DNA of 37,995 nt, from contig JAYMSP010000980.1 in assembly GCA_036897095.1 (NCBI GenBank), positions 1 through 37,995 on the forward strand, in the 5' to 3' direction. The notes below the pieces were generated by a model. The model did not search any database. It saw only the letters and a list, made by a program, of their open reading frames with translations, and was not told where the DNA came from. Made by a program: the position numbers and the translations under genes. The stretch is from Plantago elongata (Eukaryota > Streptophyta > Magnoliopsida > Lamiales > Plantaginaceae). Below are positions 21,616 through 33,280 of this stretch, in pieces (within the stretch, counting starts at the first letter, position 1; each line of letters starts with the position of its first letter).

Positions 21616-22692
21616 TTATTTGAGTCTAAACCTTGCAATGTCAAACCAAATTTGCTTGAAAACATTGATGATAATGCCATGATACTCATCAGAGTTCATC
21701 AATAGGTAGCAAGCTAGCAACTCTTCCAAATCCTTGGATTCCTTGATATTGTTCTCCATGATCATTTCCACCATAGACTCCTTGAAGTCCCTGCCAGGAT
21801 CCTCCGATGATTTCACCACCGCGAAACTCTCTCGTTGCAACAACGACGACACACTCTTCCTGCCACTCTGCATCAGCCTGTTTCCAATTTTCATACGCAG
21901 TTTCATCCCCGGAGATGTCGAATTCTTCGAATATCGCCCTGCCGGACTTTTATTACGTGAAATGTGGTTGTTGTCCTGTTTCTTGGTGATTATGGGTGGT
22001 AGATGGCCGAATTCGGAGACTTTTGAATCGATTTCCGTGGTTGATTTTCCATTTGAGTCGTTGATAACTATGTCCCGGATTTCGCATTGGCATGAGTTTG
22101 ACAATGTGATGGTTTTAACTGGTGTCGTAAGACTAGATGATGAGTCATTTTGTTTTGGTTGTAGAGAAATGGTTTCAACTTGTGTAAGATCATGTGAGTC
22201 GTAGTTCTGGTGTGGCACAAGAGAGTGGATTTTGATTGTTTCGAGACCAGGTGAGTCGTTGTTCTCTTCAGGGGAGGTTCGGTCGAAAACATAAGATTCT
22301 TCGAAGGTGGGATTTTGGCAGGTGCAACTCACGGAGATGGACGAGGATAGAACGCGATTATTAGGCCGTTTCTTGGTGGTTTTTCTTCGCCGGTGGCATG
22401 ATGATCTTCTTGGAGAGTCTTGTAGGGGGGTTTTCACGTTAAAGATCGGTGAGTTCGGGTGGAAACTTGTGAGTTCTCTAGTGAAGTAGTAAGATTTTCT
22501 TTGGTCCGACAAGCTATTATAAGGTTGGTTTGGAGTAAGTTTTGATAGATGTTGAGTTGGTGCAATGGATGAAGTGTTGTATCTAGGTTTGGTGTTGTGA
22601 TTGTTGGTTCGGATCCTGCTCATGTTGTCTTTGAGCTTGTAGAACCAGGCATTTGGGAGCATGTCTGATAATTTGAACTTGTAATTTCCCAT
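21616..22692 (-). CDS. OVATE family protein (358 aa)
   Basis: OVATE family proteins are plant transcriptional repressors that also bind TALE homeodomain proteins and TONNEAU-type cytoskeletal factors, shaping organ growth and secondary walls. The start MGNYKFKLSDMLPNAWFYKL is the N-terminal signature of the OFP1/2/3/5-like group, so I use the ATG at 22692-22690 rather than the upstream in-frame ATG at 22851. Residues 289-352 form the OVATE domain (SFAVVKSSEDPGRDF, ESMVEMIMENNI, DLEELLACYLLMNSDEYHGI, VFKQIWFDI), placed at the very C-terminus as usual. The long middle is Ser/Asn/Thr-rich and low in complexity, with a basic RRRKTTKKR stretch that could be a nuclear signal. Single exon, like most family members. 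Which OFP number it corresponds to cannot be decided by eye. Confidence 0.9.
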   Translation of the reverse strand: MGNYKFKLSDMLPNAWFYKLKDNMSRIRTNNHNTKPRYNTSSIAPTQHLSKLTPNQPYNSLSDQRKSYYFTRELTSFHPNSPIFNVKTPLQDSPRRSSCHRRRKTTKKRPNNRVLSSSISVSCTCQNPTFEESYVFDRTSPEENNDSPGLETIKIHSLVPHQNYDSHDLTQVETISLQPKQNDSSSSLTTPVKTITLSNSCQCEIRDIVINDSNGKSTTEIDSKVSEFGHLPPIITKKQDNNHISRNKSPAGRYSKNSTSPGMKLRMKIGNRLMQSGRKSVSSLLQRESFAVVKSSEDPGRDFKESMVEMIMENNIKESKDLEELLACYLLMNSDEYHGIIINVFKQIWFDIARFRLK

Positions 22693-23179
22693 TTCAAAAG
22701 TGAGAGTGAATTGAAGAGTGATGATGATGCTTTGAGTAGTGAGTATGGGAATAAATAGGAATATAGGTTGGGTCCATGCTTGAAAATTTTGCACAAAAAG
22801 CAAGTGGGGATTCGAAATGATTCCTACACAAAAATACAAATTTGTGTACAAATTTTTGCCACGTTTGTCTTCTACTCTCTTGCTTTTTTTGGGTGAGTAT
22901 GGTCATTTATTACTTTGCACTGTGGTTATTTATTCTACTTACCAAAAAGTTAAAATACAATACAAGAATATGTGACGAAAAGCAAAGAGTTATCGTGTAT
23001 ATACAATATTTGGAGCACAAACTCTAACTCTCAGTCAGTACTCTGCTTAGGTTTAGAGTTTCATCAAAAGCCTATGTTTTTCAAATTTTAGGGTCTAATT
23101 TATCATTAATTTTTCAACTCTATAAACCTTTTTTAATAAAAGAATTCGTTATGTTAATGCACCGCTTCTTAAAAAGTTA
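22693..23179. other. 5' flank of the OVATE gene
   Basis: No second gene recognised. The minus-strand sequence TATTTATT near 22755 is the only weak TATA candidate upstream of the OVATE start. Confidence 0.4.
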
Positions 23180-23428
23180 TTCCCTCCGTTCCAACAAACT
23201 TCATAATTTATCATTTCTAATCGTTTCACCAAACTTCATACATTGTCTAAAAAGGAAGTTACTATACCACTAACAAATAATAAACAATCTCAATTTTACA
23301 CAAAAATTATACATTTTACCATTAAAATCACACTTTTCCCCACCTTCTTCATTTTTATTATTAATTTAATTTTTTATATAAAACTAAACGTCAAATTTAA
23401 TGTATAAATTTTGATGGGATGGAGAAAG
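23180..23428. mobile_element. Stowaway-like MITE (about 249 bp)
   Basis: The left end TTCCCTCCGTTCC and right end GGGATGGAGAAAG are inverted and match the CTCCCTCCGT-type Stowaway terminus. A TA dinucleotide flanks both ends (23178-23179 and 23429-23430), the usual Tc1/mariner-class target duplication. The interior is AT-rich and non-coding, and it shares CAAACTTCAT and the ACATTTTACCATTAAAA-like stretch with the element at 25047. Confidence 0.75.
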
Positions 23429-23430
23429 TA

Positions 23431-24667
23431 GTTGGTTTGAGAAGCTAATGAATTTGTTCTTAAAAGAATTACCAATTAATTTTTAAGTTAATTTTGCTAA
23501 ATTAAGTGAATCTGATTTCATACTCTTTATATTATGCGGTTTCATGAGGTTTTACTATAAAAATTACTCCAATTCTTTTAGTCGCGGCACTCTGCATCAG
23601 TATGGAAAATACAAAACGTATACCTTGTTAGTGCTAAATATGCAGAACAGATAATCATATTTTGTCACATCATCAATTTGTTATTAGTCGAGAACAATAA
23701 TTATACACAAAATCCTAAAATCTTCGATCTCTTTTACCCCACGTCTAGGTCCCTCAGAAGATGCCCCTTCAAATCAAGTTTTTGTTTCATTCAAGTAAAT
23801 ATGAAATTGTCTAGTGGTATAACATTTTAGAAACAACAGTTCACCAGTTCCTCTAGTACATATTAAGTTCATTACCAGCCATAAAATTATTAATTCAATA
23901 CATCGCTATAAAATTCACTTCACTTTACATTTAAAATTATTCCAAATCATTTATAATATTATAATTACGAATGACTAACTTCATACATTAAGATAAATAT
24001 GTATATTCAGTGTGATATAATGTATAGTAAAACGGATCGTGTCCATTATTATCCGATGCTGTGTAGCAATATTTATGGTACATAGTGGCATTACCCTTAT
24101 TTTCTTTTGCTGGTAGTAACTCTCTACAGCAACTCAGCAAGTCAGTCTGACCAGGGTGGGGGGCACCCAAAGTGGTGATAGGTCAATCAGCATTTACTGT
24201 AATTCTGTGTCTAGCTATTTTCAGCAAATAGTTTATGAAAGAAGATAGACCATATCCTGATAGACCGAACTAATATCATATATTGCATCAAACATCACAT
24301 GTTTACTAATTTAAGATGCTATAAAACAAGAATTTAAGCTACATTTGGAAACATATATACATATGGCTTAGTACCCTTGCTAGGCTTGAGACACCACTGG
24401 GCTTATCTTTTGTAGTTAACGATTCCAAAGTCATAATACATAAGGCCCAGGTCCATTATTAACCGAACTTGGGGTGTGAGACCAGCTCGGAGATCAACCC
24501 CTCTAAGCCATGTTTGGGTCCATGGGCTACACAAGTGGATTTACCGCTCCAAAGGTGTGGACATAAACGTGTGTCCGCAGATTGCAATGTCCAAGATCGT
24601 TGCCAAAGTACTCATTGAGAGGTTGATCAAGAAAAAAATTCACTTCGGACTACACCAGATATATTAC
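23431..24667. other. Intergenic DNA without a recognised gene
   Basis: AT-rich, with a few short open frames. The 71-codon plus-strand frame at 24476-24691 runs into the LINE poly(T) tract and has no domain similarity. Nothing else supported. Confidence 0.45.
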
Positions 24668-25046
24668 TTTTTTTTTTTTTTGAAAAAATGAAATATTAAG
24701 GCTTAAACGCTAACATCAATTCCCAAGAACAGGATTACATCAGGTAGAGGAGATTGCCAAAGCATCTTTGTCCTTCCTATACTATACCCTAAAGTAGTTA
24801 ATTTGTCTGCACAACAATTTGCAGCTATTTATCTTCCGGAAGTCAATCTCCCATGGATTATGCATTGCTCAATGATATCCACAATATCCTGTGGTTGATC
24901 CTTGATTTCTGACACCCAATCAAAGACCATACTTGAGTCCGTTTTCACGATTACTTTAGGAATTCGTCGCTCCCAGGCAATATGCAAGCCCCGCAACAAT
25001 GCTTGAGCTTCCATTGGTTCACCGTAGGATGAGAAAAAGTTATTTA
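24668..25046 (-). mobile_element. 5'-truncated LINE 3' end (RNase H part plus poly(A))
   Basis: On the minus strand, a reverse-transcriptase-linked RNase H domain fragment is readable at 25014-24829: GEPMEAQALLRGLHIAWE with the catalytic-type Glu, and KVIVKTDSSMVFDWVSEI with the catalytic-type Asp. After one in-frame stop, AANCCADKLTTLGYS and the usual C-terminal end follow. A run of 14 A residues (24681-24668 as T on the plus strand) ends the element. This is the normal order for the 3' end of a plant L1-type LINE. The reverse transcriptase and endonuclease regions are absent, so it is dead on arrival. Confidence 0.75.
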
Positions 25047-25252
25047 CTCACTCCTTCCATCAAACTTCATACATTAAAGTTCTCACGTAGTTTTATGTAA
25101 AAAGTTAAAATAATGATAGGAAAATAAAAAAGGTGAGGTCTAATGTACTTTTAGTGGTAAAATGTGTAATAAGTTGAGATTGTTTATTATTTATTAGTGG
25201 TAGGATAATTATTTTTTTTAGTAATGTATGAAGTTTGTTGGAATGGAGGAAA
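25047..25252. mobile_element. Second Stowaway-like MITE (about 206 bp), abutting the LINE
   Basis: The left end CTCACTCCTTCCATCAAAC and right end GTTGGAATGGAGGAAA are inverted copies, flanked by TA at 25045-25046 and 25253-25254. The interior resembles the reverse complement of the element at 23180 (for example CATACATT near the end and TTTTAGTGGTAAAATG). It marks the 5' boundary of the recognisable LINE sequence. Confidence 0.75.
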
Positions 25253-25254
25253 TA

Positions 25255-25920
25255 TAATCGTTGTCTATGGTCGGGTCCGAGACACCTTACACACTACCCA
25301 TTGTCTAAATGAAGATGTTATTGAGGCTAGAATAGTTCATTCCACCAAAAATCAAAATGCAATATAATGGTGTGTCAATCTCAAACCTCAAGGTCGGAGA
25401 CTCGGAGTCATAACAAATCCGTATTCAAATTAATTTAGTTTATGGTAGTTAATTATATTTCATGTGCCTAGGGAAAGAAAAAGCATTGCATCATTCACTA
25501 GTTCCAAATTAATGCGTACCAATTCATCTTAACCAAAAGCATGTTTAGGTGGAGCTTAATTACCAATTATCAGAAATAGTTGTCATGTTATAAGATTCGC
25601 AAGCAAACCCGATTCTAGTAAATTATGATGCACGCATTGAGTCATTGTTATATCACAGTGCACATCACGTTCAAATCATGATACTGTATACAATAGCATA
25701 ATGTAAGTGGAAATGACAAACAAAAAGAGGCACTAACACAAAAAAAAAAACAAGCCATTCAATTCAATGTACATTTTTAACGCAAAAACCATCAAGATAG
25801 TGGTCAGAGCAAATTATCCAAAGTATTAAACGAATTCAAGAAAACTATAATTGTGTGAATGAATTTGTAGTGAACAAGTGAATCTGTAAGTAACAGAACA
25901 ATATCAAAGAAGAAAAAAAG
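25255..25920. other. Intergenic DNA and 3' flank of the U-box gene
   Basis: No gene recognised. The last part, about 25700-25920, is likely the 3' untranslated region of the minus-strand U-box gene. Confidence 0.4.
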
Positions 25921-27963
25921 TTATGCTGGCAATACTATCCTTGTGGAAGTCATATTCACAGTTGTAGAATGCGGATTAGAACTGGCATGCTCTCCAATAA
26001 GTCCGGCAGCCCATCTCCTTAGAATCCTCAACAATGTTGCTGCCTTTCTTCTACCTCTCACGGTTCCGGTCCCCATTATCTCCCAAATCACTCGCTCGAT
26101 TCCGCCTATTGTTGCCAGCTCCGCCACCATTTCCGATCCACCTTTCCGACACATGTTTACTAGTGTTGCGGTCACAGATTCCCTTGCCCTATCCGAACCT
26201 TCTCTCAGCAAGGTTGCCAATCTCTTCACCATATTCGCATGGTAAGCTGCAGCAACGGCCACTAATCCACCGCGCTTCACAACTACTTCAAGAACAGCTA
26301 CCGCTTCCTCAGGGAGCGTTTCCAGTACATCCCCTATCATTTCCATCACACATCCTTCGATGAGCTTCCCAACCGCTTCCCTATCTCCAGCCATATTCAG
26401 AATCGCCATCAATGCATCCCTTTTCGTACTCGACGGGCCTGTCCTTACAAGGTCGAGTAACGCCTTCACAACACGAGTCTTTCTCCCCAACTTTTTTCGA
26501 TAAGCATGTACACCAGTCAGGCTAAATATCGTGGCTGCAGCATTTCCTTTAGCCTCCCAAGTGGCACCGGACCTCATCACCTCGATAATTCCATTCAAAA
26601 CCCCATCGGCCTCCATGATTCTCGTCTTATTCACATCCAGAATCGACAAGTTAAGAATCGTCGTGACCGCATTGACCTGCAGGTTCGGATGCTCCGCAGA
26701 TAAGAATTTCACCAGCAAAGGCAAAGCTCCTGCCTCAGCAATACAAGTCCTACTATCAGAATCGGTCTTAGCCAAGACACGAAGCTCGTGAACGATACGA
26801 TTAACCCCGTCAAAAGTCTGCTGAGGACCAGATAACTCGCTCAGAAGATAAGAAACAGTCATCTTGATTGCTTCTAAAGCTGTCTTACTAAACACCATGC
26901 CGTGTGGTTTGGTGCTAACTTGAGTTGACTCGAAAGGGATCCTCTGATCACGGCACCACATAGCTATCAAGTTCTTCAGCGCCAAGTTCGGTATGAGCTG
27001 CGTGTGGACCAGCGTCTGACCCGTTTTTGGGCAGGTGGCGTGTCCCGATTCGATCCACAGACTTATCGACGAACGGTCATACGTCTGCCCCGTGGACACC
27101 ACCACAGGGTCCATCATCAGGTCAAGCGTTATCGGACACCGGAAATCCGCCGGAATGTTGACATCCGACACTGATTTCTGCCGTCTCGTGGTTGCTCTCG
27201 GAGTCGACGCACCGTACAACACGCATTTAGCGTAACGTACAAGTCCGATAAGCGCAACAATCTCCGACTTGGACTTATCGTCCTTTTGAATCTGAATTTC
27301 CTCTTCCAGATTCTCAATCTCACTACTACACCTCGCCGAATCATTCAAACCTAACCGATCAAAAATCTGTAACAGCTTCGAATGATCAGGAACAATCTCC
27401 AACTTGATATTCTCCAGCATCTTCACAACCTCGAGCCTCAGGCTGTCATCATCCTTATCCACACAATCAGCAGGCTTCTCCGTGCACTGCCTCCTGATCA
27501 AATCGAGCAGCTCCTCAACATCCTGGCTCAAATTGAGCTCCTTACACGGGAAAATATCTAACAACGTCGACAATTCAGCAATCAGCTGATGAAAAGAGCT
27601 CGAAATCGAAACTACTTGCATCAACAGCCACATTTTACTGATACTAGAACATTCCTCTAGCAAATTCCTAACTCGCTGCAACACTATGAACAGTTCCTCA
27701 AAACACAAACCAGCAGAAGGCGGAAAAATAGTTACCGGATTCCGTACAATCTCCTCGAACAGGATCGAAATCTGCCTCGATTTCCTCACAATCGAAGCCG
27801 AGCATTTCTTCAGCAGCGTGCTCTGGAGCTGGAGTGACGAAATCTCCTGCGAGAGGAGGAGCAGCGACAGGGCAAGCTTCTGATCGGAGCAGTTCGGCGA
27901 GACGAATGCCCCCGCCGACGGCCGCCTCTTCCTCGCCGGAAAAGTCTCCTGCGAAACCGCCAT
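25921..27963 (-). CDS. PUB16: U-box/ARM-repeat E3 ubiquitin ligase, PUB16 type (680 aa)
   Basis: Plant U-box proteins transfer ubiquitin from an E2 to substrates bound by their ARM repeats. Residues 1 to about 250 match the U-box N-terminal domain (KMWLLMQ, FHQLIAELSTLLDIFP, NLSQDVEELL, VPDHSKLLQIFDRLGL). The U-box is at 270-343 (IPADFRCPITLDLMMDPVVV, TGQTYDRSSISLWIESGHAT, CPKTGQTL). ARM repeats fill about 370-660 (for example IAEAGALPLLVKFL, NAVTTILNLSI, KGNAAATIFSLTGVHAYRKK). Single exon. I start at MAVSQETF; an in-frame ATG four codons upstream (27975) would only add MCSS. From memory the closest Arabidopsis protein is PUB16, with the same MAVS-like start and order; PUB17, an immune regulator, is a more distant relative. 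The symbol is by resemblance, not search. Confidence 0.92.
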   Translation of the reverse strand: MAVSQETFPARKRRPSAGAFVSPNCSDQKLALSLLLLSQEISSLQLQSTLLKKCSASIVRKSRQISILFEEIVRNPVTIFPPSAGLCFEELFIVLQRVRNLLEECSSISKMWLLMQVVSISSSFHQLIAELSTLLDIFPCKELNLSQDVEELLDLIRRQCTEKPADCVDKDDDSLRLEVVKMLENIKLEIVPDHSKLLQIFDRLGLNDSARCSSEIENLEEEIQIQKDDKSKSEIVALIGLVRYAKCVLYGASTPRATTRRQKSVSDVNIPADFRCPITLDLMMDPVVVSTGQTYDRSSISLWIESGHATCPKTGQTLVHTQLIPNLALKNLIAMWCRDQRIPFESTQVSTKPHGMVFSKTALEAIKMTVSYLLSELSGPQQTFDGVNRIVHELRVLAKTDSDSRTCIAEAGALPLLVKFLSAEHPNLQVNAVTTILNLSILDVNKTRIMEADGVLNGIIEVMRSGATWEAKGNAAATIFSLTGVHAYRKKLGRKTRVVKALLDLVRTGPSSTKRDALMAILNMAGDREAVGKLIEGCVMEMIGDVLETLPEEAVAVLEVVVKRGGLVAVAAAYHANMVKRLATLLREGSDRARESVTATLVNMCRKGGSEMVAELATIGGIERVIWEIMGTGTVRGRRKAATLLRILRRWAAGLIGEHASSNPHSTTVNMTSTRIVLPA

Positions 27964-28814
27964 TGATGAACACAAAGTAGAGTTTGAGTTTACAGATAAG
28001 CAATTCAGCTTGTTTGAATTGAATCGAATTGAATTGAATTGGATTGATTTGAAAGAGAATTTGGTTTGAAGAAATGGAAGTTTGAAGAAGAAGAAGAAGA
28101 AGAAAGAAGAATTGGTTGAAAAATGAATTGGGTATGAAAAAATAGAAATATTGATGAAATATGTATGATGAGCTGTTTAACGCGCAAAGGACCTAATTTT
28201 GACACTTTTTTGTAAAGCTTACTTTCTGTAGTAGTATTTTGGAGTATACATTATACAAATCAATATCCCTACTTTTATATTATCTGTAAATTTTTGTGGT
28301 ATTTTAAATGCTACAATTTGCCTTCGCAGGAGAATACTTCAAATGCTTACAATTTCTGCAACTTGGAAGTCTTTTAACCCAGTAAAATCTGGACCAGGTT
28401 CAATACCGACTTATACGTATACGTTATTATTACAGTTTTATTTTAAGATGGTCAGTCGATAAATTTAACAGGAACATCATCGTCATACAAATCAACTAGT
28501 TTACTAGCTACCTAATTAACTAATAGGTAGTTTATCCTTTCAACTGTTAACTAACAACTTATTTTGCGAATGACATATCTTATCAGATGAAATATTGTAA
28601 ATTTAATGTTCTGGGTGTAAATCGTTTGAGTTTCCTCTGTTGAATTAGTTAGGTAAGAAACTAGTTCACAAAAATTAGACGTATGTATCGAGTAGTTTTT
28701 TCATAGTGTCATAATAAGAAGGCATTGTTACGTTAATTACATTTTTTACCTCTATTGTAACAAGACCATCGTGTCCATATTTTCATTTACAAAACCCACA
28801 GTATATTTTACTTA
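27964..28814. other. 5' flank of the U-box gene, with simple repeats
   Basis: Immediately upstream of the start are a (GAATT)n-like run at about 28018-28047 and a (GAA)n run at about 28085-28110, probably in the leader or promoter. Beyond 28200 the sequence is AT-rich with no supported feature. Confidence 0.5.
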
Positions 28815-29032
28815 GGCTATGTTTATCACTAACTTTTCAGTTTAATGAATTCTTTTAATAAAAACGTGTAACTTTTCAAACAAGCTAGCTATAAATTAGT
28901 TGGTTTGAAAAGTTAACCAAGTTAATTTGTTGGAGAAAAATTAACTAATCAGCTAATAATTAATTATTTAATTATCAATTATTTTTTTAATTATAAATTA
29001 TCTTTTTTCAGTTAGTTATGTTAAATATAGCA
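28815..29032. mobile_element. Tourist-like MITE (218 bp)
   Basis: The left end GGCTATGTTTATCACTAAC is an imperfect inverted copy of the right end GTTAGTTATGTTAAATATAGC. TTA occurs at both boundaries (28812-28814 and 29033-29035), as expected for PIF/Harbinger-class insertions. The interior is AT-rich and non-coding. Confidence 0.6.
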
Positions 29033-29035
29033 TTA

Positions 29036-31415
29036 CGCCAAAAAAGAAAATAAAGGTGTAATAGTAAGTAAGGATAATATTAATACGTCAACTTTCATGG
29101 GTCTTAAGTTATAGGTAGTTAGTTTAGAATTTGATCTTTGAAGTAACGTGTATGTTTCGTCAATTTTTCAGGTAGAAAATGTATAGAGACTAGCTAATTA
29201 TTGGTCCATCACGATCCAAGTAGCATATTTAATATATCGACCGAAAAACTTGACTAATTGGCTGCTGACCAACAATAGAATATGTACTTGCACAATCACG
29301 AATAGTTGATAAAAATGGGGCAAAAAACAGTATTATGTCAATTGTGGAATACATGAGAAAAATAACACATTTTATATATTTATGCCAAATTTATCATACT
29401 GCTGAAACGGTCATTTCCTCATTCAAATTAAACATTTTGTATATAAAAAATTCAATTTCAATTGAAAAAGATTATTCAAATTCTATTCTAAATAGTTCTA
29501 AATGTTTGTTATACTAGTTTGATTTATATTGCTATATATGCTATTTAAATTGACTGCCATTAACTATTTTATCTAAGTAGCTAGCCATTTTCACTACATA
29601 TATCCATAATTTCCTAACGTATACGATATTTTATTAATTACATTTATCAACCCGATTTCATCTTAATTGTCTTGCCATAAAATATTGTTGATAGCTGTTG
29701 GAGGCAAACATTCATATGTATAAAAAATCCGGTCCATGTTTGTTGGTGAGAATTATACGTTTCTCTACCAATTTTGAAAACTAGTGCAGTTAGTATAAGT
29801 GGTTTGTTTAGTTGAATTATGATGAGATTCTTCATTTTTCTCTCCATTCTTGTTTCTCAATTAATTTGGTGAAACAATTTTAGAAAATGCGGGCTAGTGG
29901 AATGATTTGGTGCATTTACGAGCAAGTGTAGATGTTAGTTCGTGAAATAATATATCATGTAGAGAGCAGTTCGAACTTAAATTTATCGATTTTAATGGAT
30001 TGAACTCGTACTTGATCAATTAAGTTTGGTGGTTACGTGTGAACATAGAAAGGACCGGAACGTAAACAACAAATTTGGTAAGAAGCATGATTGAGTTAAT
30101 GACAACAACAATGTTCTTAGTAGTTAGTATTAGTATATGCATATAAATGTATTTAATTAACCATTAATTAAAGTAATACTAATAAAGGTGCTAATAAAGT
30201 TAAAAACGAGTTTGAGGAATTCAATTGAAAAACGAGTGAAAGGAAAGACCGTCCCGTTCCAAACAAGAAGCAGCCGACATAAGTCGGCTATGCTGTGGAA
30301 TTCACGTTCTTTTCTTCTTCTTTTTTCCAAAAATAACTCGGTCAATCGAAGTCATACGATTTCATATTACTCCAAAATAGAGACCGTGAGATGAAAAGTA
30401 GCTCTCTCGATTAAAAGATGTCGCATTAATTACGTTATAAGTTTAAGAACGGTTTGATCAATACTTGTTATATAAGTTCAAATTTTTGTGCCGTCACACC
30501 ACATCAAACATACGTTTTACAAAATTTTAAGAACGGTTTGACATGCTAAAACGTGTAACTATTTTTACACTTGATTACATAACATGTGTTCGACTTTTAC
30601 ATTATAGTGGCGGGGGCTTTCCGCTGCCAAGGAGATAAACCATGCATGCATGTTGGCTGTATATGGTGGCCACGGGAAAGCTTAAGATGGTGGGCGGAGC
30701 GTTGGAACGTATTATTGATAGGTCTGGGTCACCAACCACTCATTTTCATACTCCATCCCTTTGCAATTCAACTACTACTTTTAAAAACATTTTCTAAAGT
30801 CTAATATGGAATCTGTAACACTGTGAACTCCCTATTATGATTAAATCTCCATTTGTCGATGTTGGAGTCACGATGACGGATGTCTTGAAAGTTGAAACTA
30901 TACTAAACGAAATAAGTATATATAAATTGTTAAATAAAAAAGTATTTTGAAAAGATAATAACTCGGACTCTAATAAGTGACTTCTACATTTACAACCTTC
31001 GAACTCAACATTTAATTGAACTTTATCATTCCGTCATCTCATTACCTTCGAAATGTTTTAAATTACGAACTATTTGACTGATGCTTTCTTTATGGTAAAT
31101 AAATATTGAAGGTATGATTTTGATTTGAGATGTATAAGTTTGACCTTTCCAATAACATACTCAGTCTAATAATGATTGATCAAATTTATCCCCTTGGATT
31201 GGATCGCAACAGACGACATGGCAGGATGCAACTTGGTCCATTTGTGTGCAGGTATGGATAAAACTTTGACCAAGCTGTTTGGATAACTGTTTGTCCCAAA
31301 TTCGAACGGTCACGAAATCATTGATAGAGTTTTATCTCGACTAAAAAATGTGTTACACTAGTTCTTCGATACTCAACGCACTTTTAGCCGATTTAGTTTG
31401 TCTAAACATATCTCC
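29036..31415. other. Gene-poor AT-rich DNA
   Basis: No gene recognised. A perfect 7 bp stem with a 4-base loop (AGCCGAC ATAA GTCGGCT) lies at 30272-30289. The 15-base word TTTAAGAACGGTTTGA occurs twice, near 30440 and 30525. A small GC-richer island at 30605-30710 holds a 72-codon frame without domain similarity. Confidence 0.45.
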
Positions 31416-31668
31416 GGGGCTGTTTCTCGTACTTATTAAGAGGCCATCTCCCCACTTAAATTAAATAATTATTTTAATTCTATCACAATTAATTTCTAAG
31501 GAGATGTTGGATGGGGATTTAAATACCCCATTTGACTCGATGAACATTGATTTGGCCTAAAATACACTTAAAATATCCTACTCAAATGTCCATCCAAACA
31601 CAATTTTCACCAGAATCCATCCAAATGCCCACTCAAATGTCCATCCAAAATTCCAAACAGCCACTAAA
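31416..31668. mobile_element. Possible MITE with GGGCTGTTT-type ends
   Basis: The left end GGGGCTGTTT and right end CCAAACAGCC are inverted, and the internal stretch repeats variants of CCACTCAAATGTCCATCCAAA. Such ends are common in non-autonomous hAT or Harbinger elements. I see no clear target duplication, so the boundaries are uncertain. Confidence 0.35.
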
Positions 31669-33280
31669 TTCTCATAAACTTATACAATTTACTTTTAAAT
31701 AACTCTTAAAATTTAAGGGATCGTTGTTCTACTATATTCCAGTTGATAGCTAACTTTACTAGGAGCACGTAAAACATATGGCTACCACATTTTTCTAGAG
31801 CAATTTGAAATTGATTGACACAATCATGCACACAGTGAAGAATTTTCTAGCTAATTTAGTGTGGTTTTTTCTAAATTAGCATAGTCTATGTTAGTATTGA
31901 TAAAATCTTATTCTATTTACAATTTAATCTCATTTAGGTTTTATTAAACATCTTAAAATGTTTAGGATAAAATTTGAATGGCACTTTTCCAATTGAAATT
32001 GAATTTTTTGTGTACAAAATGTTGGGATAATGACATCTAAATTCTATACCAAACTATCCTCACCGGTTTACTATTTAGCAATAATGGAATTCGAACCTAG
32101 CTAGACTAGCGCGTGAATCAAATACACTCGTTTCATAATAGAGTCACACATAGTTTTAAAACTCGAACTCAAATGGGTAAAATGTTAATTTATTTATAAC
32201 TTTTTTAATTGTGTAACGGTATGAATTACGTATTCGTTTGCTTAAATTCAAAGACACCAACTATATTTTGTTGTCATCTTTAGCTTTGTTACAATAGCCA
32301 TTATCATAGATTACTTCATAAATAGCATACGCAATTGGTCCTCTTTTTAATACTCCCTTCAAAGAACTTTATACATTAGAGTTGACGTGTAATTTTATGC
32401 GAAAATTTAAAAATAATAATAAAATATGAAGGGGCTAGTTTCATGCCTATATACTTGGTTCTCTATTTAATACTAATTTGTTAATGTTACATTAGTGACG
32501 AAGTCTACTTTAAGGGGATACCAAATTTCTCCATATCTATATTCGAGTTTTGATGGTCAAATTCGGCGAACCTACTGATAGTAGGTTCTCAGCTATTAGA
32601 ATTTTGTAATGATAGTTGTTGAATGCCATGTAATTTAGATTCCATCGTATTATATGGTGATAATATTTGTGTATGTAGTATAGAATAACACACATATATC
32701 ATTTGGTATAACTATATAAGTGTAGCATAACAAGTATTGTAGTATTTCATCATCGAAATTTTCATTTAATGAGTTAACTTTCATCTAATGAGTTAAAATA
32801 TATGATTAATGTTAATTAAGATGATACCCTGATTGTCGATAAAAATCCACGACTTACATTCGATAAATTTGGCTACAAAAACAAAGGGACAAAACTATTT
32901 GCATTTCAATTTCCTAAACATAATCTAATTCACCAATAACCAACCCACAAGCTGTTGGGAATTTCAATCGAGCCCTAGTGTGCAATCGACTATTCATAAT
33001 GAGAGAGGTACCAAATACCAATAGTAGCACGAACCTCTCGACTCTAATACACTACACACTTGAAATCGGTAAAAACTCACAGTTATCTACGCACCATAAC
33101 ACGTATTTACACAAATTTATACGTGCTGATAATGGCTTATGTATACTATATAAAAAGTCAGTGATCAGTAATATAGTCTCAAAAGTAGTTTCAAAATGTA
33201 TTGCCAACTTCAAAGTTCAAAGTTCAAGCTAAAACTTGCACAATACTAATCACAATCAGACAAACACTTAACTTTTCACG
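31669..33280. other. Intergenic DNA with a fragment of the Stowaway-like family
   Basis: Around 32352-32440 the sequence TACTCCCTTCAAAGAACTTT with downstream ATACATTAGAGTTGACGTG resembles the left part of the MITE at 25047, but no matching right end is present, so it is a truncated copy. No gene recognised. The 84-codon frame at 32978-33232 has no domain similarity. Confidence 0.45.

Noticed and set aside
21734-22204. 156-codon plus-strand frame
   Set aside because: It lies opposite the OVATE family gene and is a shadow of its coding bias; no domain is visible.
30586-30804. 72-codon frame in a GC-richer island
   Set aside because: No domain, no splice partners and no promoter signal; composition alone is not enough.
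32083-32100. Box B-like GGTTCGAATTCC on the minus strand
   Set aside because: No matching box A at the right distance, so neither a tRNA nor a SINE is supported.
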